Shown: positions 31,356 to 42,256 of the stretch, in pieces
Numbering within the stretch: position 1 is the stretch's first letter
Layout of the letters: each line of letters begins with the position of its first letter
Origin: Buxus sempervirens
Lineage: Eukaryota > Streptophyta > Magnoliopsida > Buxales > Buxaceae
Direction: 5' to 3'
NCBI GenBank assembly: GCA_947561395.2
Contig: OX387185.1
Coordinates: forward strand, 30,484,213-30,548,212
Length of the DNA stretch: 64,000 nt
Position numbers and translations under genes: made by a program
The notes under the pieces: generated by a model
What the model was told of the DNA's origin: nothing
The model's input: only the letters and a program-made list of their open reading frames with translations
Database searches by the model: none

Positions 31356-34181
31356 TCATACCAAAGTGAAGTGCTTCTCCCATTATTGATTCTATGCTTT
31401 GTGTACCTGGATGCAACATCTCTTTGCTTGAGTATTTTCCTCCAAACCCAAGAAGCTGTGGAAGGAATTTGGACTTTCCAGAAATTTCTACCTCTAAGAA
31501 GATTGGCATTGACCCAAGAGACCCAAAGGTTAGTAGCCTTACTTCCCACAAGCCATGCTTGGCGTAAAACGGCGCACTTATTCCATAAGTGTAGATCCAA
31601 GATCCCCAAGCCACCTTGATCTGTGGGGGAACAAACATGATCCCATTTGACCTTACAAACCTTAGCATCTTGGGAAGGACCCGCCCATAAGAAGTGCCTG
31701 CATATTTTTTCCATCTTGTAGATAACTTCCTTGGGTAAAATGAAAATTGACATCCAGTAAACTGCAATGGAGAAAAGAACTGATTTGACAAGTAGCAAAC
31801 GGCCTGCATAAGACAAATGTCTACCTTGCCAAGACTGCGTTCGGACAATAAGCTTTTGGATGAGGGGCGCACAGTCAGCTGCTGTCAATCTGGTAGAGAT
31901 GAGAGGGAGGCCCAAATATTTTATAGGAATATGTCCTTCCTTGAAACCCAAAGCCTAGATGATTTCCTCCTTCACAGAATCAGAGATGCCAGCCGTGAAC
32001 ACTGCACTTTTCTCTCTATTGACCAACAAGCCAGATAGTCTACCGAACATGTCTATAGCAGAGGCAACACAGGTAATAGAATTGACATCCCCGTGGGAGA
32101 AGACGAAAAGGTCATCAGCAAAGCACAATTGCTTGATGGAAGGTTGGTGGCACTTGGGGTGAGGAATAAAATTCACGGCTGTCTTATCCTTCAAGACCTT
32201 GTCAAATAGTTCCATAACAAGGACAAATAAGTAAGGAGAGATAGGATCTCCTTGCCTGAGGCCTTTCCCTCCCTTAAAGAAACCTTCCATACTACCATTA
32301 ATCATAACTGAAAATGATGTAGTAGTAACGCACTCCATTACCCATGAGATAAACCGTGAAGGAAATCTGAAACCTTTCAGAACCTCTTCAATACAATGCC
32401 AATCAATGGAGTCAAAGGCTTTCTTTAAATCAATCTTGAGAGCACACCTGGGCGTACCCTTATTAAGATGGTAGTTTCTGAACAGCTCATGGGTTAATAG
32501 GATATTGTCTGCCATCCTTCTATCTGGTATGAAAGCTGACTGATGAGTGCCAACCAAGGTTGCAATTACAGTCTTGAACCTGTTGGCTAAAATCTTTGAT
32601 ATGCATTTGTAAATTGTATTGACACACGAGATGGGTCTGAACTCTGAAACCAAAGAAGGCTTACCTTTCTTAGGAACAAGACTGATAAGAGAGTGGTTCA
32701 CTTGTTTAAGAAGCTTCCCAGAAGAGAAGAATGAACTGATGGCGGCCGTGACATCTTCCCCAACAAGATCCCAGGTCTTCTTAAAGAAAGCTGGGGTAAA
32801 GCCATCTGGGCCTGGCGCCTTCTCATCCTTGAGTGAAAACATTGTGGTCTTAATCTCATCTACAGAGACAGGAGATTGCAACATTTGGATCTGGTCATGA
32901 GTGAGAATACGATCAAAATCAGCCCGAAAGGACTCCAAAGACATATCCTTCTCCCCCAGTAAGGAAGAGTAGTGAGATACAATGTGCTGCCTTATCTGGG
33001 CTTGGTCAGTGATCTCGCTGCTATTATCAAACAATTTGGTAATGGAATTGCTGGAACGCCTGAAGATGACGGAATTAAAGAAGAATTTAGTGCTCTGGTC
33101 TCCATCTTTCATCCACTGAATTCTGGATTTCTGCCGGTATTGGGCTTCTTCAACTCGCAAAAGGACAGCTAGCTCCTTCCTAAGCTTCCCTTCAGTGGTG
33201 GACAAATGAGCGTCCAAAGGATTGCTTTGCAAAGCTTTCTGGCATATCTCAAGTTTATCCCTAACTTCGATAACTTTCATGGAAACTTGAGAGAATTGCT
33301 TCTTCGAACTCCATTCTTTGAGGCGGACTTTCAACTTCTTAAGCTTAGAAATGAGTTGAAACATAGGCTTACCGACAACCGGGTGTCTCCATACATCAGC
33401 AACCAAAGGAAGGAAATCATCCATGGTAGTCCAGAAGTTAAAGAACTTGAATGGTCTGTTACTCTTCAGCATATCAGGGTCAACTGTGACTAGAGTAGGA
33501 CTGTGATCAGAGATTCCAGGAGGCAGAAAATCTATCTCTGAGTGATTAAACTGGTGAATCCAGGCAATATTAACCAGGGCATGATCCAACTTACAAGAGA
33601 TACGCCTTTGACCTGCACTCATGTTGCTCCAAGTGTGCGCAAACCCTTTGTAATTCATTTCAATCAAAAAACAGTCATTGATGCATGAGTTGAAGTCTTG
33701 CACGGCTGCCTTGTTTATTTGCTTTCCTCCAACCTTGTCGGAATCCTTCCTAACACAATTAAAGTCTCCAATCAGCATCCATGGTCTGTCCACAAAACAT
33801 AGACGCAAGCATCGCCAAAGGTCTTTACGAACCAAAGCATCGTTGTCCCCATAAACAAAGGACAAGAAAGATGTTTTTCCAGTAGCCTTGAAATTCAACC
33901 CAACAGTGAATAAGTTGATGTGATTCAAACACTTTAGAAACACAGATGGCGGATGGATCATAACAAACCCAAATGCGCCCCTTTAATGCATGATCGTAGT
34001 TTGTGATATAGTTCCAAGATGGACAAATGACATTCTTAACATAATCTGCATTCACTCTTCTAACCTTCGTCTCCACCAGGCATAGCAAGTTAAGCTTATG
34101 AGAAGCTAAAAGATTTTTAACCTCTCGCTGCTTAGAGGGGTCATTGAGACCCCTAATGTTCTAGGTTGCGATCTTGATCAT
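31356..34181 (-). pseudogene. ORF2 EN and RT part of LINE-G, broken
   Basis: The start ATGATCAAG is at 34181. Codon 7, a conserved tryptophan of WNIRGLND, is TAG (34161-34163). A frameshift lies near 33950, and a CAG-to-TAG stop lies at 31955-31957 just before the LGFKEGHIP segment. Otherwise EN (GDFN, SDH) and RT (KAPGPDGF, GLRQGDP, CFADDLFVF) match LINE-B almost residue for residue. LINE-H cuts the gene at 31355. Both stops fit C-to-T decay on one strand or the other. Confidence 0.9.
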
Positions 34182-35839
34182 TGGGGGTAAGATGGTTGCT
34201 GGGATCACTACAAGAACCACCTGAACCGGGTAAGAGAGATAAACTTGCATTCCAGGCTTCCTTCATTGCAAATTCATCCACCAACAATCTTTTCTTGATT
34301 CTCTTACGCTGCTTCTTTGAGAGAGAATTGGAGCTTGTGCATGTGTTCGGAACTTCACTCAATAGATCAAACTGGTTGGGGCTCGACACGATACCATCAT
34401 GACATATCTGTGACAGTGGCCTAGATCGAATATGATTACTGTTCAGAATGGTGTCCACGACCACCACTTGCTTGCCTTTGGAAATACTCAACGAGGGCAT
34501 GGTCGATGGCCTCGTTAGGATCAGCATGACTAGCCAAGTGGACGTGCTGTACAGGTTCCACATTTCCATCGAGAGCCACTGGTTCCACTTGTTTAACAGC
34601 CCCAACCTCTTTAACCGCTGAGGGAGTATTAGGAGTATTAGCCAACACCTCTGAGGATTCACATGCCACCGCCACCGCCTCCCCACGTTCCTCATGATCC
34701 ACCAGATCAACAGGTTCCGAAAGCTTTTTTTTTTTTTGGAAGTTAACAGGTTCCGAAAGCTGTCCCCCCACAGTGCTACCATCAGGGAATTCAGAAACAT
34801 CAAGGATAGAATTGAATGTTCTCCCGGTGGGTCTCCATTCTCTAGCTCGTACCCTGGAGCATCTGGTGTCTGAGTGTCCAAAAACGTCACATACCTTGCA
34901 TTTGATTGGTTTCCATCCATACTCAATAGAGATTACAGACCTGGCATTATTAGCATCATGCTGAATAAAGACCTTATCAGGGAAGGCACAAGTGGTGTCA
35001 ACTTCAACACACACACGGGCATAACTCAACTTGGATTTCTTCTCCGTCATCTCATCAAGAAATAACGGCTTGCCAATGCCACTAGCTATAATACTTAACC
35101 CTGTATGTGTCCAAAGTTCAAGAGGAACATTGAATAGCTTGACCCAGATTGGGACTTTAGACAGTTGAGACTTTTCGAGAGTTAGGTTTGGCTCCCATTC
35201 CTTGATAACAAATAGCCGGCCAGCCATGTACCAGGGACCCTGGTGAAGCACCTTATCTCTGACATTGTTGGACGAGAATCTGAGGATATAGAACCCGTTT
35301 TCAATGCTAGATATCTCCACTTTCCCCCATATCTTTGATGCAATGCTTTTGATAACACTTAGAGGCAAGCTTCTGTCTAAAAAGTATCCTATAAGACAGT
35401 CCTTCCAATGTTGGATACCTTCATTAATCACCTCCAAAGGCGGTGAGACCACAACGTTACCATCGATAATTTCAGGAGCAAAAAACGATAATTTTGTTTT
35501 GCTGGCCAGCTCACATTGGAAGAGGTCAGACCAGGACTTTCCTTTGGAGGAAAGGTTCAAATTCTTCCCAACACCTAGCACAGGAGGCGAGCCAAAACGA
35601 GGGCCTGGAACGCTGCCATGTTCCAGAGCCACAGAGCCAACCTGAACCGCCCCACATCCGCTGCTGCACTGACCGAAGTCAGCGCCTGTTGGAGGACGCA
35701 AAGGCGGGAACGATTCACCAAGCAAGACTCGCCGATTGGTCAACTCGGCCTCCCCCTGGTTCACAAATGGATCGCCTGCCGGAGCCGGAGCAAGGATACC
35801 TGGGCACCGGGAAGACACCGGGACGGTAGCCGACTCCAT
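34153..35839 (-). pseudogene. ORF1 of LINE-G, frameshifted, with a 36-bp in-frame addition
   Basis: Starts at ATG 35837-35839. It has the DUF4283-like domain (GYFLDRSLPLSVIK, WYMAGRLFVIKEWEP), LPIWVKLFNVP-like block (here VPIWVKLFNVPLELW), SYARVCVEV and the knuckle CKVCDVFGHSDTRC. At 34725-34744 a 20-nt LINE stub and its 16-bp duplication add 12 codons in frame. The frame shifts near 34480; the true C-terminus, with KKRLLVDEFAMKEA, continues in another frame to a stop at 34153-34155. Here ORF1 overlaps ORF2 by about 29 bases and not by the four-base ATGA seen in the other families. Confidence 0.87.
34725..34744 (-). mobile_element. 20-nt LINE stub with 16-bp target duplication
   Basis: Between two perfect copies of AACAGGTTCCGAAAGC (34709-34724 and 34745-34760) lie 13 T and then GGAAGTT. 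In sense this is AACTTCC followed by poly(A), the same terminus as LINE-C and LINE-I. It is best read as a LINE insertion aborted after copying the tail and seven element bases. Confidence 0.85.
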
Positions 35840-36830
35840 AATCGCTCAGAGAAGCCTCCCGGCTTCCATACAACTCAGAGCCTCCCCACAGTCACAGGCC
35901 ACACCAACTGTATCGAATTCAAGCACAACCCAAATACCACGAACAACTCCAACTGTATCGAATTCAAACACCTTAAATCTGGGTAATGGAATTCCACGAC
36001 CAATCCCGCGAACAACTCCACGACCAATGCCACAGACCACTGCCGGAACCCCACTTCCAGGACCACAACAACGAAACGTTAGCCTGGATGATGGATACAC
36101 CAACGAACGACGAACGAGCTCCGTCAGCACTCTTACTCCACGAACATATTCTTTGGCTAACCACAGCAGCTCTGAGTTGCTCACCAGCGATAGCCGACGA
36201 GCAAGAGGAGAACCTTCTGCTCACGAACCTTACTACCAAAGCTGTCTTGAAGAGAACACGTACCAGAACCAGCGAATATCGGAACGGCGCCTCAAGAAAA
36301 CCAGGCCATGCACACGAACAGCACCTCGGGCAACCTCAGACCAGATCTGCAGACCACCACGAACCTCAGACAACCACCTCAGATAGCCACAGAACAACAC
36401 CTCAGACAACACCTCAGACCATCACGAACAGCATCTCAGACCACCAGAAACCACCACGAATCAGCACCTTAGACCGAGACAGAACCTCAGACCGAAACAG
36501 AACCCCAGTCCACCACAGACCACCTCCGACCACCACAAACCACCTCAGACCACCTCAGAACAGAACCTCCTACGACCATGAACCACCTCGAACAGCACCT
36601 CATACCACCTCAGAACGGCACCTCAAACCACCGCGAACCACCACGAACCACCTCACCACAGCACCTCAGCACCACCACGAACCTCAGCACCTCAGCACCA
36701 CCACGAACCTCAGCACCTCAGACCACCGCGAAGCACCACGAACCTCAGACCACCTCAGCACCACCACGAACCTTAGACCACCTCAGCACCACCACGAACC
36801 TCAGACCACCTCAGACCACCTTCACTTATT
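35840..36830 (-). promoter_or_regulatory. 5' UTR / internal promoter region of LINE-G, with CACGAAC repeats
   Basis: About 1 kb upstream of ORF1. On the plus strand it is a degenerate array of CCACGAACCACC, CACGAACCTCAG and CTCAGACCACC words, densest at 36340-36825. A unit AACAACTCCAACTGTATCG (35943 onward; partial copy near 35900) also recurs. In element sense the shared word is GTTCGTG, as in the LINE-D 5' UTR. Long proline/threonine-rich frames on the plus strand (35736-36891) are by-products. The outer edge near 36830 is approximate. Confidence 0.6.
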
Positions 36831-37063
36831 GGAAGCGGTATTGTTGGCACTTCTGCTCGTGGTGGAAGTGGTGGTTGGTGCTGTTGAGTGATTGGAACTA
36901 TTGGTTGAACTTGTTTCAGATCCTTGATCTCTGCCATGAGGGACTGAATAACCATAGTCATGTTTTCGACCTTTTGGGTTAGGTCATTAACCACTTGGGT
37001 TTCACTAGATTCCGCTTGGTACTGAGCTGGCGGAGTCTGATTTCCTTGTGCATCCATATCCAA
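36831..37063 (-). pseudogene. gag of G1, first part, cut by LINE-G
   Basis: The minus-strand frame starts MDMDAQGNQTPPAQYQ at 37063. It has a short helical stretch with heptad-like spacing (VVNDLTQKVENMTMVIQ) followed by a proline-rich part, as at the start of Tat/Ogre-type Gag. It is interrupted near 36830 by LINE-G; the remaining gag sequence lies at 25922-27257. Confidence 0.75.
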
Positions 37064-37329
37064 TCTTTTGCGAGATCGAAGATTGTATGGGCTTCTGGGA
37101 GCAATTTTGGATACTTGTTGATCATTTTACAAAAGTTAGTGCATTTATTTGGCAATTAATCATTTTTACATATCTTTTTATGTTTGTTTGTTTGTTTTTT
37201 TTTTTTTTTTTTGCTTTTGGAATCTATTTGCATATTCTTAATTTTTTTTTCTTTTCCATGGTCAATCTAGATCAAATTTGTGATTTGATTTAACTGTATG
37301 GAAGCAACTTAGGGGGAATCTTTGAAAAT

Positions 37330-37622
37330 GTATCTTTTTAGTTATACAAAGGCAACTGGGAGAGAAAACTTGAAGGAATGATCTGTTTTAGCTGTACAAA
37401 GGCAACTGGGAGAGAGAACCCAAGGTAGTGATCTATTTTAGTTACATAAAGGCAACAGGGAGAGAGAACCCAAAGTCTAGAGGTCTATTTTAGTCATTTT
37501 GTGAACGACTGGGAAAGAGAACCCAAGGGATTGATCTGTTTTAGCTGCGTCAAGTCAGCAAAGAAAGAAAACCTATAGAATTTGATCTATTTTAGTCGCT
37601 TGAGACAAGGAAAGAGAACCTC
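37330..37622. repeat. Tandem array, about 56-bp unit, six imperfect copies, in G1 leader
   Basis: The unit runs roughly GATCTATTTTAGCTGTACAA then AGGCAACTGGGAGAGAGAACCCAA. The two cores, TTTTAG and GAGAGAACC, recur at intervals near 55-58 bp. Copies diverge toward the right end. Confidence 0.8.
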
Positions 37623-37679
37623 TTGGTTCATGCCCTAATGAACCGGAGCTTGTTTATAATGAATTGAACTCAATATCAC

Positions 37680-38115
37680 GGGATTGGACTTATGTCTCCG
37701 CAGGGGGTGAGCTAAAAAACAACACCCGGGCTCACCCGGCTGGTCTCCAATTTAAGAATCGGTCGCCAGGAGCCACAATTTTTGGACTCAAGTCGAGTCT
37801 CCGTAGGGAAAGGGCTAAAAATAGCCACCTCCGGGTTCACCCAGTGGGTCTCTGATTTAAGAATCGGTCACCAGGCACCACAAGTTTTGGACTTATGTCT
37901 CCGCAGGGGGTAAGCTAAAAAGCAAATACCCTGGTTCACCCAGTTGGTCTCCGATTTAAGAATCGGTCACCAGGCACCACAATTTTTGGATTTATGTCTC
38001 CGCAGGGGGTAAGCTAAAAAGCAAATACCTGGGTTCACCCAGTTGGTCTCCGATTTAAGAATCGGTCACCAGGCACCACAATTTTTGGACTTATGTCTCC
38101 ACAGGGGAAGGGCTA
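37680..38115. repeat. Tandem array, about 99-bp unit, four to five copies, in G1 leader
   Basis: Units start near 37686, 37787, 37888, 37987 and 38087 with GGACTTATGTCTCCGCAGGG. Each contains GCTAAAAA and TTTAAGAATCGGTCACCAGG. The third and fourth copies are nearly identical, which suggests recent unequal exchange or slippage. Confidence 0.85.
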
Positions 38116-39732
38116 AAAATAGCCACCTCCGGGCTCATCTGAAGGGTTGGTCTTGACGGGGCGATCTTCAAATGCCACCAATTTGGATCGTTGGATCCAG
38201 GGCAAAAACCGAGTGATCTTGTGAATAAGATGCATTCGGGTGTGATTTGAGTTCAATCCATGAGTGCTTTAAGAAACGCCTATAGGTATTAATATTAGAA
38301 TAATTAAAGAGTAGGATTAGAAGCAAGAGGTCTAATGTGACCAGATATCGCGGTTTTGCATAACCGAAAATTGGGGTTTTTCCAACAAGCATCTGCAAAT
38401 TGTTTTACTGTTTTTTTTTTATGCTTTTGTTCTGTCCATTCAAAATTAGAATTAAAGCATTAAACTGAAATAAAAAGTGTGTGATCCTAAGGGTTGGTGC
38501 CTGTCAAGGCACGACTTCTAGACATACTTGTGTAAGGAAGCACACCCAAGTCCTGACCAGCCTTATTCTTTTATCTGCTCTTTCATCTGTTGATGTAAAA
38601 CTTACAACTTGCCAGCTAGGGAGAAAATTACATGATGTTCAAAAAACTGAAAGAGAATGCAGTCTTAGGGTTTTCGAGAACTCTAAGAAAGGATACATTT
38701 AATTCAAAAAGGGTAGGTTAAAAAGGCCTAAATCTAGGGTTCAAATTTCTCGGTTCTGATCTGGCCTGCTTTCATTTGCTTAAAGATTGATCCGGACTCA
38801 AGATACTTCCTACGGACTCAATGGGTCGAGGCCCACGGCTCTCAGGACTCAATGCATGGATCTGGGGTGGTTCCCCTGATCAAAGTTTAGTAGGTAAGCT
38901 CCCTAATTTAGGGCTGAGGTAGCCCAGAATCTAGGGTCTACTCAATTTGATACAAAAGAAGACAAGGGTTGTTGCCTCTGATGGACTCTTGGGTTTTAGA
39001 TTTCATTCATCATTCACATTCACATTCACATTCACATAGTAGGGTGTATCAAAGCATTAGGTGGGAAAAGGGTACCCAGCCCGAGACAAATGCCTACAAG
39101 GGTCTGAGCCAAGTATTAGATCCTCGCATACCACGGCAAGAAACCAGTGGCACTATAGGAATCCAGATACCTGGGGGGATGTTTTACCTCGCTTTCCCTG
39201 GCAAGCCAAGGGCGCGTGAGGCTAATACCATCCCAAAATTTGTTTATACGATAAAGAAGGGTGGCTGCTAGAGAGATCTAGGTTTTGGTAATCATTCAAT
39301 CGGATCACCCACGCGGGGTCCCTCGCGCGTGTCACCCCACACAATTTATATCAAAGCATCTAAAGAAACCACAGTGTGTGTGAGTGCACATGTGTGCATG
39401 GGAAGTAATTTTCACTGTCTCATATAGTAAAGTGATGAATTGGTACACAAAACAATGTTCCGGGAGAGTTCCCAGGTAATTGGAGGGGTCACAGTGGTCC
39501 CACTTAAAAACCAATTTCCTTAGGCAATTATCTCGTCCTTTATGACAGAACTCCCCAGAATATGTTCTTGTATATATTCAACACTTACTAAATAAGACGG
39601 CAAATCTTCCTTGACCCATTTGTGCAAGTGTGTGCATATGTACAAAAAGAGTGTGCGTGCATGTGCAAGTGTGTGCACATGTGCAAAGAATAAACCCATT
39701 ATAATCCAACTAATCAAACCGGGTGAGGTCGG

Positions 39733-39750
39733 TCCCCAGCAGAGTCGCCA
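39733..39750 (-). other. Primer-binding site of G1
   Basis: On the minus strand TGGCGACTCTGCTGGGGA lies three bases after the LTR end. It begins with TGG, as a PBS complementary to a tRNA 3' CCA must. From memory it matches the tRNA-Arg type PBS of Ogre-like elements; the tRNA identity should be confirmed by search. Confidence 0.8.
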
Positions 39751-41090
39751 AGCTGTGCGCATCTCGAGCGCGTTGAAAAAGCGTGTTACATGTTTTATGG
39801 AGTCGCCACTACCTGAAATGGTGCAGGTAGACACCACTTTGACTTTTGGTCTGAACCAGTGATTCCGGATAAGTGACCTAATTACAACCTAGGGAAGTCC
39901 TTGAACACCCTGAGTTGCCCCACCAAAATGGGTTTCCTTAAATTAGTTGGATAATATTTGGGTTGTTTTACTATTATTTAATTCTTCTTTTTTTTATCTT
40001 TTATATATTTTTTATTTATTCTTTTTATGATCACATGTATACAAATATTGGAGGAATGAAGGTTGCTATACTACATCATGTATAATACTTATATAAAAAA
40101 TCCAAAATAATGAAATCTAAATCAAACATTTTATCATGGAGCAATGTACTTGGTTACTTCAAAATATATTTTTTTTCTTTTTCTTTTTATTTTTTATTTA
40201 TTGTTTTTATCTTATCTTTCTCATATATACAAGAGATTAGAGGAATTAACATGCTCCATTATCCCAATCATTTTTTATTGTTTTCTTATTTTTTTATGAT
40301 AATTTATTTGCACAAAGCATGTGTAAAAAAATTCAATCATATTTAATCATTGAAGATTACACTTTATTTTTTTCCATTTTTTAAGGATTTGGATAAGATG
40401 AGAAGTGTTATAAGAAATTAATAAAAGTTACAAATGTTTAAGCCTATGATTAAAATTAAATATGGCAGTTAAGCCTATTATCTAAGAATTAAGAAAAGAA
40501 TAAAAAAAATCTAGTTAGTATAGTTAAATATGTTAATTAAGCATATTATCTAAAAATAATTAAGAAATTAAGAAAAGAATTAAAGAAATAAAGAAATAAT
40601 AAATGAAACCTAGGGGTTCTTAAAAAAGGGTTTTAAAGAAGGACTAAACATAAAATACAATAAGTTCTTTTATAAATCCTTGAACTTTTCAGAATAGCAA
40701 ATTAGGCATGATAGCTTATCAAATTCTCAAAATTCCACTCCCAAAAACAATCGTTCAACAGAATTTTTTTTTTCATAACCGTGACATGCTTTATTTAACA
40801 ACACTAACATGAAATAACACATTCGGCCATAACAATAACATGCTTTGTATTATTTTCACTTTGACAATTTAACAATACTAAAAAAAATACTTGATTAAAG
40901 AATCAACAAATAAAATAAAATAAAAACCTGGTATGGAGTCGATTTCCCGAAAACTGGTGAGCACAACTCCGGATGTTTCCCCCCTTTTTCTTGCACAAAC
41001 TTCTTCCACCTTTTTTTTTTCTTCCTTCTTTGCTTTAAAGAACTCTCTCCTTTTTTTTTTTTCACCTCCCTTTGCTCTCAACTTCAAGCC

Positions 41091-41102
41091 CTTTTATAGA
41101 GG
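41091..41102 (-). promoter_or_regulatory. TATA box in the G1 5' LTR
   Basis: CCTCTATAAAAG on the minus strand, identical to the copy at 4661-4672 of the 3' LTR. It lies about 60 bp downstream (in element sense) of the U3 repeat array. Confidence 0.6.
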
Positions 41103-41372
41103 ATTCCCACCCCTTCAAATTCTTAATCCCAAACCTTTCCTCTTCCTCTCTTAAACCCTTAACTCTTCCTCTTCTTCTTCTTAAACAACTAACCCTTCTT
41201 CTTCCTCTCTTAAACAACTAACCCTTCTTCTTCCTCTCTTAAACAACTAACCCTTCCTCTTCCTCTTCTTAAACAACTAACCCTTCCTCTTCCTCTCTTA
41301 AACAACTAACCCTTCTTCTTCAACTAACCCTTCCTCTTCCTCTCTTAAACAACTAACCCTTCGGACTCTGGA

Positions 41373-41951
41373 TTGTTTGATATAAGCAGCACTTATAGGA
41401 AACTTGATATTGGCCATACTGCAGTATGTTGGAGTGGGTTGGTGTGGTACCCAAATAATATTCCCAGGCACGCTTTCATACTATGGATGGCTATCCGTCT
41501 TGCCGTATTGACCAAAGATAAACTTTTCAAGTGGGGACTTATTCAAGGGGCGACATGTGTTCTATGTAGGAGGGAGGACGAGACCACCCAACACTTGTTC
41601 TTTGAGTGTAGCTACTCTAAAGCCATATGGAGGAAGTTGATGAGGAGAAATTGCTTGCGATACTCAGGTTTACAATGGGAAGCTCTTATACAGTGGGGCT
41701 CACTGAATTGGGTTTCTAATAATCCGATTAATTTACTTAGAAGGCTATCATTGGCAGCAACTGTGTATCATGTTTGGCTTGAGAGAAACAGGAGGATCTT
41801 CAAGAATGTGGCTCTACCTCATGGGGATGTTTGCAAGTTCATTTACCAAGATGTTTTATCACGTTTGCATGGTACTAGTTTCACAGTTAAGGACAATGAC
41901 GTCCATAGACAGGTCCTTGCTAATTGGGGTCTTAATTGGTTGTTAGTTTGA
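41373..41951 (+). CDS. ORF2 C-terminal part of LINE-I
   Basis: Open for 192 codons to the natural stop. It contains NIPRHAFILWMAIR, zf-RVT (CVLCRREDE, HLFFECSYS) and the tail RRLSLAATVYHVWLERNRRI. It is a fragment without RT or EN, so it has no likely function. Confidence 0.85.
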   Translation: MFDISSTYRKLDIGHTAVCWSGLVWYPNNIPRHAFILWMAIRLAVLTKDKLFKWGLIQGATCVLCRREDETTQHLFFECSYSKAIWRKLMRRNCLRYSGLQWEALIQWGSLNWVSNNPINLLRRLSLAATVYHVWLERNRRIFKNVALPHGDVCKFIYQDVLSRLHGTSFTVKDNDVHRQVLANWGLNWLLV

Positions 41952-42088
41952 TTACGTCTTTGGGGTCTTTGTGCATGCAATGTTTGTATATTGAGTACCC
42001 ATAGTTTGTGGTGTTCCCGTGTGTACGGTTGGTTGGGTGATGTGGGCACCCTCTCTTGTACATATTGCTTATCTTCTTAATGGAACTT

Positions 42089-42256
42089 TTTTTTTTTTGG
42101 AAGGTAAGTCCAAAGTGATATATTAAAATAAAGATATGTACAATGACAAGTCAAACAAAATAACCCAATGTGCTCCTTAATGTATCAGGGCACATGACAA
42201 GAACACAAGAGGATACAAGATTACCCAATCATCACCTTACAAGTTCCCACTCACCT
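42089..42256 (-). mobile_element. 168-bp LINE 3' stub inside LINE-I
   Basis: T-run then GGAAGGTAAGTCC (sense GGACTTACCTTCC plus poly(A)), flanked by the perfect 16-bp duplication CTTCTTAATGGAACTT (42073-42088 and 42257-42272). Only 3' UTR is present. The terminus is of the type seen in LINE-E and LINE-L. Confidence 0.88.

Larger units (their letters stand above)
27258..36830 (-). mobile_element. LINE-G, full-length LINE with 5' UTR, interrupted by LINE-H
   Basis: This minus-strand LINE has its 3' T-run at 27258-27270 and then sense TTAATTTCC. It contains ORF2 (in two parts around LINE-H), ORF1 and a repetitive 5' UTR. It is the full-length counterpart of LINE-B and nearly identical to it over the whole shared length. 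It sits inside the G1 gag. The 5' edge is placed near 36830, where gag sequence resumes, and I could not find a clear target duplication, so that edge is approximate. Without LINE-H it is about 6.4 kb. Confidence 0.92.
37064..39732 (-). other. 5' leader of G1, noncoding, with two tandem repeats
   Basis: About 2.7 kb lie between the PBS and gag. No domain is readable on either strand. It holds two tandem arrays (37330-37622 and 37680-38115, listed separately), a (CATTCA)n run at 39009-39035 and alternating GT/CA-rich stretches near 39370-39400 and 39630-39680. Some Ogre elements carry an extra ORF before gag; none is seen here. Confidence 0.7.

Noticed and set aside
35736-36891. Long open frames on the plus strand rich in Pro, Thr, Arg and His
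   Set aside because: They lie antisense to the LINE-G 5' UTR and come from its short repeat array. Several frames are open at once, there is no domain, and they stop at the element edge.
37680-38115. Regular ~99-bp repeats as a CRISPR array
   Set aside because: The units are tandem copies along their full length, with no repeat-spacer alternation, and the context is a plant retrotransposon leader.
39733-39750. Short stretch matching a tRNA 3' end as a tRNA gene
   Set aside because: Only the 18 nt of a primer-binding site are present; there is no cloverleaf around it.
39611-39862. 83-codon frame with several cysteines
   Set aside because: It arises from GT/CA-alternating DNA over the G1 PBS and LTR edge, so it is not a plausible peptide gene.
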